NCBI RefSeq assembly: GCF_001577305.1
Contig: NZ_CP014518.1
Span: forward strand, 3,782,001 to 3,846,000
DNA length: 64,000 bases
DNA from: Sinomonas atrocyanea
GTDB taxonomy: Bacteria > Actinomycetota > Actinomycetes > Actinomycetales > Micrococcaceae
Direction of reading: 5' to 3'
This document shows, piece by piece, positions 55,948-64,000 of the stretch. Under the pieces are notes generated by a model that did no database searches, was not told the origin of the DNA, and was given only the letters and a program-made list of their open reading frames with translations. Both the position numbers and the translations under genes were made by a program. Each line of letters opens with the position of its first letter. The stretch's first letter is position 1.

Positions 55948-58392
55948 TCACCCCGCGTCGGCGAGGATGAGCTCCAGAAGGGCGCCCATGAGCCCCTCGT
56001 CGAGCCCCAGGCCCGCGAGCGCGGCCACGACCGCGGCGGGCGGGGCGCCCGAGGCGACGAGCGCGTAGACCTCGCCCTTGACGGCGAACTCCGCGTGCAC
56101 GTCGGTCAGGAGCCGCTCGACGGCGGGGACGGTCCGGTTGGGCGCGAGGCCGAAGCCGTCGCCCGCCGTGACGGTGAGGGCCTCGGAGGCGTCGATCCCC
56201 TCGGCCGCCACGCGCAGGGTCGCGGCCTGCTCGTCGTACTCGGCCACGGCGTCCAGCTCCCGGCCGCCCGCCGTGACGCGCACGGCACCGGGTCGGCTGA
56301 TCCCCTCGATCGCGATCTCCCAGGCCCGGGTGCGCGGCACGCCGTCGGCGCTCCCGTGCGCGGGCCCCACCCGCAGGCTGCCGGCGTCCCAGTCGAACAC
56401 GATGGGCGTCCGCACCTGGTGCTCGCGCCGCCCGGCGGCGCCGCTGCCGTCGTCCTCGACCAGCTCGAACGTGCCGGAGGCGCCCCCGAAGACGCGCACC
56501 GCGATCCGCTCGGGGCAGGCGACCCCATTCGCGGGCGGGCCTGCGGCCAGCGGCAGGATCGCCCCGGCCCGGGCCAGGACGGGGATCGACTCGAGCGTGC
56601 GGAACATCTGCACCCGGCGGCCGCCCCGGTAGCGCGTCCCGGTGAAGACGTCGAACCAGTCGCCCGGCGGGAGCCAGGCCGTGACGCTCGCGCGGTGGAG
56701 CGCCCGGTCCCGGAGCGAGACGATCGGGGCGACCATGAGCTCGGACCCGAAGAGGAACTGGTTCGGGACCTCGTACGCCTCGGCGGCTTCGGGATGCTCG
56801 TAGTACAGGGGCTCAACGAGGGGCCGGCCCTCGCCGGCGGCCCGGTGGTTCATCGTGTGGAGGTAGGGCACGAGCCGGTGCCGCAGCCGCAGGAACTCCT
56901 CCATCGCCGCCTCCGCATCGGGCCGGAACCGCCAGGGCTCCTTCCCCGTGAACGGCATCGACGAGCTGTGCAGGCGCGTGATCGGCGAGAAGACCCCGAG
57001 CTGGACCCACCGGGCCGCGAGGTCGTCGTCCTTGTAGCCGCCCATGTGGCCGCCGATGTCGTGGCTCCACCAGCCGTACCCGACGTTCGAGGCGGTCGCC
57101 GTGAAGTAGGGCTGGAACGCGAGGGACTCCCACGTGACGATCGTGTCTCCGGAGAACCCGATCGGATACCGGTGGCTGCCGGGGCCGGCGTACCGGGAGA
57201 AGGTGAGGGGCAGGCGCCCCCCGCGGGCCGAATCGAGGAAGTGCACATGGTTGAGCACCCACAGCGGGTCGAGGCCGCGCAGGCGCGAGTACGGTCCTGA
57301 CTGCCAGTCGAGCCACCAGAAGTCCACCCCCGCCTCCTCGAGCGGGTGGTGGACCTCGCGCAGGTAGGCGCTGAGGAACTCCGGGTCTGCCGGGTCGAAC
57401 GCGATCGCCTCCCCGGCCGCAGGGTCGAGGCCGAGGGCAAGCGCGGCGCGCTCGTACGCCTCCTCATGGGCGGCGATCCCGTCCGCGGGGTGGACGTTGA
57501 GGGTCAGCGCGAGGCCCCGCCCGTGGAGCCACCGGGCGAAGCCCTCCGGGTCGGGGAAGAGCTCGCGGTTCCAGGTGTAGCCCGTCCAGCCGGACCCGTG
57601 CGCCGGATCGATCTCCGTGAGGTGCCAGTCCATGTCCAGGACGGCGACGGAGAGGGGGACCTCTGCCTCCGCGAACCGCTCGATGACGCCCCGGTACTCC
57701 TCCTCGGAGTACCGGTGGTACCGGCTCCACCAGTTCCCGAGGGCGAAGCGCGGCACGAGCGGGGTGGGGCCGGAGATCCGGTAGTAGTCACGCAGGCAGG
57801 CTCTGTAGTCGCGCCCGTAGCCGAAGAAGTAGAGGTCCACCCGCCCTCCGGCGTTGCCGTCGGAACCCGGGCGGGCGCGGGGCGCGAGCCAGCCGTCATC
57901 GCCGAAGACGAGCGTGCTGCTGTCGTCGAGGACCGAGAAGCCGTAGCGGGACATCAGTCCCGGCTCGAGCGCGCACGCGCCGTCCACCCCGTCGAGGGTG
58001 CGCGCCGTCCCGCCCAGGTTCCGCTCGCCCTCCTCGCCGTAGTGCCACACGCTGTGGTAGTTGCTCACCCCGCCCAGGACCTTCACCGAGAGCCCATGCG
58101 GGGCGAACTCGCCCCGGTCGTAGACGAGGTGGAGGTGCTCGGTGAGGATCTCGAGCCGGCCCTCCGAGTCGAGGACCCTGAACTCCGGCGGCTCCAGGTC
58201 GCGGTGCAGGACCGCCTGGGAGGCACGGTCCTCGAAGTCCCCGTCGGGAGAGTACTCGAGGCGCAGCAGGCGCGAGGTCAGCACGGTGATCCTGTAGTGG
58301 GGACCGCGCACGACGGCGGCGGGCCGGGCGCGCGGCGAGGTCACCGGGCGGAGGTGGTCGGGCAGGCGGACGGTCCTCGTGGTCTCGGTCAC
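55948..58392 (-). CDS. Glycoside hydrolase family 31 (alpha-glycosidase)
   Basis: 814 aa. N-terminal beta domain; catalytic barrel with LGNWWSRYHRYSEEEY, nucleophile in DFWWLDWQSG (Asp near 360), acid/base in GFSGDTIVTW (near 414), WWSHDIGGHMGG and SPITRLHSSS; then DUF5110-like C-terminal beta sandwiches and a short helical end. No signal peptide, so cytoplasmic. Which alpha-glycoside it cuts is not known; no sugar transporter nearby. GTG at 58392 is preferred to the start at 58437 because TAGGCT lies 7 nt before it (leaderless). Confidence 0.9.
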   Translation of the reverse strand: MTETTRTVRLPDHLRPVTSPRARPAAVVRGPHYRITVLTSRLLRLEYSPDGDFEDRASQAVLHRDLEPPEFRVLDSEGRLEILTEHLHLVYDRGEFAPHGLSVKVLGGVSNYHSVWHYGEEGERNLGGTARTLDGVDGACALEPGLMSRYGFSVLDDSSTLVFGDDGWLAPRARPGSDGNAGGRVDLYFFGYGRDYRACLRDYYRISGPTPLVPRFALGNWWSRYHRYSEEEYRGVIERFAEAEVPLSVAVLDMDWHLTEIDPAHGSGWTGYTWNRELFPDPEGFARWLHGRGLALTLNVHPADGIAAHEEAYERAALALGLDPAAGEAIAFDPADPEFLSAYLREVHHPLEEAGVDFWWLDWQSGPYSRLRGLDPLWVLNHVHFLDSARGGRLPLTFSRYAGPGSHRYPIGFSGDTIVTWESLAFQPYFTATASNVGYGWWSHDIGGHMGGYKDDDLAARWVQLGVFSPITRLHSSSMPFTGKEPWRFRPDAEAAMEEFLRLRHRLVPYLHTMNHRAAGEGRPLVEPLYYEHPEAAEAYEVPNQFLFGSELMVAPIVSLRDRALHRASVTAWLPPGDWFDVFTGTRYRGGRRVQMFRTLESIPVLARAGAILPLAAGPPANGVACPERIAVRVFGGASGTFELVEDDGSGAAGRREHQVRTPIVFDWDAGSLRVGPAHGSADGVPRTRAWEIAIEGISRPGAVRVTAGGRELDAVAEYDEQAATLRVAAEGIDASEALTVTAGDGFGLAPNRTVPAVERLLTDVHAEFAVKGEVYALVASGAPPAAVVAALAGLGLDEGLMGALLELILADAG

Positions 58393-58504
58393 GTGCTGGA
58401 GCCTACCCGCGGAGGGCGGGGCCGAACCGCTGGGCACGACGGCGGCGGGCGCTGTGCCCTGGCCTGGACTGCGACGTGAGGTGGGCCGGGCTCGGGAGGC
58501 GGGC

Positions 58505-60124
<1,620 letters not shown>

Positions 60125-60173
60125 GGGCCCCCTTCGCCTCAGGAGCATCTTTCCACGCTGGGGGCCGGCCCCT

Positions 60174-60224
60174 GCGCCTCAGAGGGGCCGGCCCTCAGAA
60201 GGGTCCGCGCCTCAGAGGGGCCGG
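60174..60224. repeat. 18-bp direct repeat at end of amino-acid permease gene
   Basis: GCGCCTCAGAGGGGCCGG at 60174-60191 and 60207-60224, period 33; the second copy contains the permease stop codon (60212-60214). Confidence 0.8.
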
Positions 60225-61735
60225 GCGGGCGACGGCGACCACTCGCCGTCGTGCGCCGGCGCCGCCTCCGCTGTGGCCTCCGCAGCGGCTACGGAACCGC
60301 TCCCCTCTGCGGCCTGCGCGGCCATCCGGCCGGAGGCGCGCCGCCGCACGAACGGGTACACGACCAGCAGCAGCGCGAGGGCGCCCAGGCTCAGCCAGAC
60401 CTGCGGAGCGGCGTCCGGGTCGAGGGCCATGAGGACCACGATGAGCCCGACTGCTGCCAGGACCACCGCGTTGAGCCACGGGTGCAGCCACATCTTCAGG
60501 GCAAGGCCGGCGCGCTCCTGGGCGCTCATCCGGTTGCGCAGGCGCCACTGCGTGAGCGCCACGAAGGCGTAGACGAAGAGGGCCACGCAGCCGGCGGAGT
60601 TCATGATGAAGTCGAAGACGTCCTTTGGCGCGGCGTAGTTCGCGGCGATCGCCCCGTAGCCCACCACCGTGGAGAGGAGGATGGCCTTCCACGGCACACC
60701 CGCCCCGTTCCGGTCCTCGACCCAGCGCGGGGCGTAGCCGTGCCGCGCGAGGGCGAACAGCATGCGCGAGCCCGAGTAGAGACCGGAGTTGAGCACCGAC
60801 AGCGCGGCGGTGAGCACCACGGCGTTCATGACCTGCTCGGCGCCGGGGAGCCCGAACCGGCCGAAGGCGAACGCGAACGGGCTGGCCTTCGCGGGGATTT
60901 GGTCCCAGGGGACCACCATGAGCAGGATTGCCACCGAGCCGACGTAGAAGAGCAGGATGCGCCACACCACGGTGTTGGTCGACCGTGCCACGGCGCGGGC
61001 GGGCTGGTCGGACTCGGCGGCGGCCATGGTGACGATCTCGGTGCCGAAGTAGCTGAAGATGACGACGGCGACGCCGTTGAACACCGCCGTCCAGCCGTGC
61101 GGCATGAAGCCATGGTCCGTCAGGTGGGCGACCGAGCCGGTGGAGCCGGGGATGACGCCGAAGACGTAGAGTGCGCCCACTCCGAGGAACACCACGATGG
61201 TGGTCACCTTGATCGATGCGAGCCAGAACTCCGTCTCCCCGAAGGAGCGCAGCGACATGAGGTTGGTGACCGTGAACACGAGCATGCCGGCGAGCGCGAA
61301 CGTCCAGTCGGGCACGGCCGGGAACCACTCGTGGAAGATCCGGCCGACGACGACGGCCTCGAAGGCCACCACCCCGACCCAGAAGTACCAGTAGAGCCAG
61401 CCGATCGTGAAGCCTGCCCAGTTGCCGAGCCCGTCCCGGGCGTACTCCATGAAGGAGCCCACCACCGGCCTGTTCGTGGACATCTCGCCCAGCATCCGCA
61501 TCACCAGGACCACGAGCGCGCCGCCGATCGCGTAGGACAGCAGGGCGGCCGGGCCCACGCTGCGGATCACCGAGCCGGACCCCACGAAGAGGCTCGCGCC
61601 GATGATGCCGCCGAGGGCGATCATGGTCAGGTGCCGCGGTTTCAGGCTCGCGCGGTGGGCGGACTCCGTCGTCCTGCTCGCGCCGGCCTCGGCGGCTCGT
61701 CGGGTGGGCCCAGCGGGGTTCCCAGGTGCCTGCAT
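60212..61735 (-). CDS. Amino acid permease (GabP/AAT type, APC superfamily)
   Basis: 507 aa, 12 helices. KPRHLTMIALGGIIGASLFVGSGSVI is the first helix of the AAT family; SYFGTEIVTMAAAESDQPARAVARSTNTVVWRIL the conserved helix 6 loop. Both termini are hydrophilic; the C-terminus carries an AHDGEW variant of the HDAGP peptide. ATG at 61735 with GGAG 6 nt before. Imports an amino acid or GABA; precise substrate unknown. 159 bp separates it from the amidohydrolase gene upstream, so they may not be one operon. Confidence 0.92.
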   Translation of the reverse strand: MQAPGNPAGPTRRAAEAGASRTTESAHRASLKPRHLTMIALGGIIGASLFVGSGSVIRSVGPAALLSYAIGGALVVLVMRMLGEMSTNRPVVGSFMEYARDGLGNWAGFTIGWLYWYFWVGVVAFEAVVVGRIFHEWFPAVPDWTFALAGMLVFTVTNLMSLRSFGETEFWLASIKVTTIVVFLGVGALYVFGVIPGSTGSVAHLTDHGFMPHGWTAVFNGVAVVIFSYFGTEIVTMAAAESDQPARAVARSTNTVVWRILLFYVGSVAILLMVVPWDQIPAKASPFAFAFGRFGLPGAEQVMNAVVLTAALSVLNSGLYSGSRMLFALARHGYAPRWVEDRNGAGVPWKAILLSTVVGYGAIAANYAAPKDVFDFIMNSAGCVALFVYAFVALTQWRLRNRMSAQERAGLALKMWLHPWLNAVVLAAVGLIVVLMALDPDAAPQVWLSLGALALLLVVYPFVRRRASGRMAAQAAEGSGSVAAAEATAEAAPAHDGEWSPSPARPL

Positions 61736-61894
61736 GCGGATCTCCGTTCCATCGGGGGAGGCGATCGGCGTGGTGCCGATCACAGTGCCCCGTCAGGACG
61801 CGGGATGCAGGTCAGGCCCGGCGATGGTCGGACTGCACCACGTGCGCGGGGATCGCTGGACTGTTCGTCCCGAGAGTGTCTGTCCCGGCGGCGC

Positions 61895-63160
61895 TCAGCC
61901 CCTGCCGAGCCACGCGGAGGCCGCGACCACGAGCGCTGCCGTGCCGGTGGTGAGGGTCGGCTGGAGGACCGGGGCGAACATCGGCGAGTGGTTGGCGGGC
62001 AGCGCGCTGACCGTGCCGGCGGCCTCCGCCGCGGCGTACACCTCGGGGTCGGTGCCGCCCACGCCCCAGTAGGTGTAGGGCACTCCGAGCGCGGTGGGGA
62101 CGTCGCTGAAGTCCTCGCTCGCCGTCTGCCGGCCGAAGTCCTGGATGGCGCCGGCGGGGAAGTAGTCCTCGAAGGCCCCGGCCACCTGCGCGGTCGCCTC
62201 GGCGCTGTTGTCGGTGAGCGGGTAGCTGTTGTAGACCTCGAACTCGGGCTCCTTGGGCGAGCCGGATGCCGCGGACTCCGCCGTGGCGATGCGCTCGATT
62301 GCAGCGAGGAGCTGGTCCCGGATGGGCCTGCTGTAGGTGCGGATGTTGAGCTCGAGGACGGCGTGGTCGTCGATGATGTTGCTCTTCGCGCCGACCGCGA
62401 TCCTGCCGACCGTGAGCACGGCGAACTCTCCGGGCTGGACCTCGCGGGCCACGACGCCCTGGAGGCGCACGACCACCATGGACGCGAGCACGGCCGGGTC
62501 GATGGACAGGTGCGGCATCGAGCCGTGGCTCCCGCGCCCGTAGAGGGTGATGCGGACGCTGTCCGCCATCGACAGGAAGGGGCCCGCGTGCGGGCCCACC
62601 GTGCCGGCGGGATGGACCAGCACGTGCTGGGCGAGGGCGACGTCCGGGGTGGGGATCAGGCCCGCCAGCCCGGCGTCGACCATGCCCCTCGCCCCGTCGC
62701 CGAGCTCCTCCGCGGGCTGGAACAGGGCGATCAGCGTCCCGGCCCAGGCCTCCCGCTGCTCGGCGAACAGCCTCGCTGCCCCGAGGAGGGTGCTGATGTG
62801 GACGTCGTGCCCGCACGCGTGCATCACGGGAGTCTGGCTGCCCGCGTCGTCGACCGCGGTGACGGTGCTCGCGTAGTCGAGCCCGGTCGCCTCCCTGACC
62901 GGGAGCGCGTCCATGTCCGCGCGGAGCAGGACGGTCGGGCCGTCGCCGTTGGAGAGGAGGCCGACGACGCCGGTGCCGCCGATCCCGGGGTGGACCTCGA
63001 AGCCGAACTCCCCCAGCTGGTCCGCGACGACCCCGGCCGTGCGGACTTCCTGATGGCTCAGCTCAGGATTGCGGTGGAAGTCCTTGTAGAGCGACTCCTG
63101 CCAGTCCCTGAGGGAATCCTGGCCGGACAGGATCGTGCGTGCGGATCCGGTGGGTGCCAT
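61895..63160 (-). CDS. M20-family amidohydrolase (amino acid amidase / peptidase)
   Basis: 421 aa. Metal ligands in HACGHDVH (near 103) and PAEELGDGARGMVDAG, LRADMDALPV near 67, and the dimerisation lid with GRGSHGSMPHLSIDP. Matches IAA-amino acid / hippurate hydrolase-type M20D proteins (zinc or manganese). ATG at 63160 with AGGAGG 9 nt upstream; the 104-residue extension upstream is Arg-rich shadow. Its neighbour is an amino-acid permease, so release and uptake of an amino acid is plausible. Confidence 0.9.
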   Translation of the reverse strand: MAPTGSARTILSGQDSLRDWQESLYKDFHRNPELSHQEVRTAGVVADQLGEFGFEVHPGIGGTGVVGLLSNGDGPTVLLRADMDALPVREATGLDYASTVTAVDDAGSQTPVMHACGHDVHISTLLGAARLFAEQREAWAGTLIALFQPAEELGDGARGMVDAGLAGLIPTPDVALAQHVLVHPAGTVGPHAGPFLSMADSVRITLYGRGSHGSMPHLSIDPAVLASMVVVRLQGVVAREVQPGEFAVLTVGRIAVGAKSNIIDDHAVLELNIRTYSRPIRDQLLAAIERIATAESAASGSPKEPEFEVYNSYPLTDNSAEATAQVAGAFEDYFPAGAIQDFGRQTASEDFSDVPTALGVPYTYWGVGGTDPEVYAAAEAAGTVSALPANHSPMFAPVLQPTLTTGTAALVVAASAWLGRG

Positions 63161-63258
63161 GGCCTGTGTCCTCCTGCGCGGGTGGTCCAGTCGTAGGCTC
63201 CCGAGCCTAGTTGCGCCGCCCCGCCGACACACCGGTTGGCGCGGCCGGGCAGCGCAGC

Positions 63259-64000
63259 CTACGTCCGCAGGGCAAGCCAGAGGTGCGCGGCGACGTCCGG
63301 ATCGTCGAAGTCGACGCCGAGCAGCTCGCCCGCGCGGGCCATCCGATGCCGTACCGAGTTGCGATGCACGCCGAGGTCCCGCGCGCTCGCCTCCCAGTGG
63401 CCGCGATTCTTCAGGTAGGCGCGCACGGTCGGGAGCAGCTCCCCGCCCGCGGCGGCGAGCGCGGCGGCCCACTCGTCTGCTGGCAGCTCGAGTCCGTGGC
63501 CCACCCGGACCACCTTCCCGACGGGTGCCTGCCGGGCGGCATCGGCCACCTGGCCCGCGATCTCGCGGACGCGCCGCAGCGGCACCGGACCGCCCCAGGC
63601 GCCGTGGGCCCCCGAGGGCAGCCGCGGCCGCGGCGCATCGGCAGGGAGCAGGAGGTGCAGCAGGCTTCCGGACTCGACCGCGAGCGCCGCGGCCGCCCCG
63701 TCCGGAAGACCCGGCGTGGCGAGCACCGCGAGGTACACCGACTCGGGCAGCGCCGTGCCCATCTGCCCCGCGAGGAGGCGGGCCGCGTCGTCGTGACCGG
63801 CGAGGACCAGCGCCACGAGCATCCCGTCGCCCCGGGCCCGTTCCTCCTCCGCCCGGCGCAGCGCCGCAGCCCGGTGGGCCAGCAGCGTGGACGCCGTGAG
63901 GAACAGGTGGCGTTCCGGCGGGGCGAGCTGGCCGCCGCGGCCCACGGCAAGGTAGGCGCGCCCGGCGCCGGACTCCACCGGGTACAGCGCCGCGGGGCCC
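63259..64000 (-). CDS. PucR-type helix-turn-helix regulator, partial (runs off right edge)
   Basis: About 247 C-terminal residues visible, reading frame open to the right edge. The C-terminal HTH (YLKNRGHWEASARDLGVHRNSVRHRMARAGELLGVDFDDPDVAAHLWLALRT) is the PucR/CdaR HTH_30 domain. The upstream part (ERHLFLTASTLLAHRAAALRRAEEERARG) is the GGDEF-like/middle domain common to the family. The GTG at 63978 is probably internal. It sits upstream of the M20 hydrolase and permease genes on the same strand and may regulate them. Confidence 0.88.
   Translation of the reverse strand, partial: GPAALYPVESGAGRAYLAVGRGGQLAPPERHLFLTASTLLAHRAAALRRAEEERARGDGMLVALVLAGHDDAARLLAGQMGTALPESVYLAVLATPGLPDGAAAALAVESGSLLHLLLPADAPRPRLPSGAHGAWGGPVPLRRVREIAGQVADAARQAPVGKVVRVGHGLELPADEWAAALAAAGGELLPTVRAYLKNRGHWEASARDLGVHRNSVRHRMARAGELLGVDFDDPDVAAHLWLALRT

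Overview
The window looks like chromosome from a very GC-rich actinobacterium, most plausibly Micrococcaceae (Arthrobacter or Sinomonas type). Reasons: third-codon-position GC bias, a tRNA-free 16S-23S spacer, an actinobacterial-style 23S rRNA, many genes with a TAnnnT box 6-7 nt before the start codon (leaderless transcripts), and the gene complement. No prophage, integrase, transposase or CRISPR array was seen. The genus is an inference, not a measurement.

Layout. 1-1703: TPP riboswitch controlling an ECF thiamine/HMP importer (S component plus tandem ATPase, cut by the window edge). 1800-2451: small DUF4235 gene and a repeat-rich gap. 2452-8830: six-gene Mrp Na+/H+ antiporter operon (A/B fusion, C, D, E, F, G), every junction a 4-bp overlap. 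8947-13181: MFS transporter, KhtT/KhtU-type K+/H+ antiporter, ACT-domain protein. 13238-21945: complete lactate-utilisation locus (lutABC, FAD/Fe-S D-lactate dehydrogenase, lactate permease, FadR-type regulator) with four near-identical TGGTCTGACCA operators in the two promoter regions. 21978-23114: DUF559 nuclease-like gene between two 57-bp palindromes. 23145-34296: dcd, a secreted CAP/VCBS protein, SRPBCC and membrane proteins, an APC permease divergent from a GlxA-type regulator, tRNA-Gly, an MFS exporter divergent from a LysR regulator, panD, an AEC transporter preceded by a short upstream ORF, and a secreted unknown. 34322-35456: a second DUF559 gene bracketed by a different palindromic repeat. 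35494-43281: thioredoxin-NHL protein, CopD-CtaG fusion, HU, a kinase-like protein, an ABC exporter. 43360-49152: rRNA operon on the minus strand. 49452-50468: rpmB-rpmG-rpsN. 50470-64000: ArsR/SRPBCC pair, F420-dependent reductase-like protein, SRPBCC protein, lipase, acyl-CoA dehydrogenase, GH31 glycosidase, CPA1 antiporter, amino-acid permease, M20 amidohydrolase and a PucR-type regulator cut by the right edge.

How parts work together. The lactate genes form one regulon: import (permease), oxidation of both isomers (LutABC and Dld) and one GntR repressor whose predicted sites lie next to both promoters. Mrp, KhtTU and NhaP-type antiporters give three independent cation/proton exchange systems.

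Most unusual. Two unrelated families of short perfect-ended palindromes (57 bp and 82-83 bp) each bracket one AbiEi/DUF559-type nuclease gene; in both cases the 3' copy supplies the stop codon and C-terminal residues. Solo copies of each family lie elsewhere in the window without a nuclease gene. This resembles the REP/RAYT arrangement but with a Vsr-like nuclease and may be an undescribed non-autonomous repeat system. A third repeat, GCACGACGCCGGCC, recurs at gene ends as hairpins and inside coding regions, where it always reads (H/Y)DAGP.
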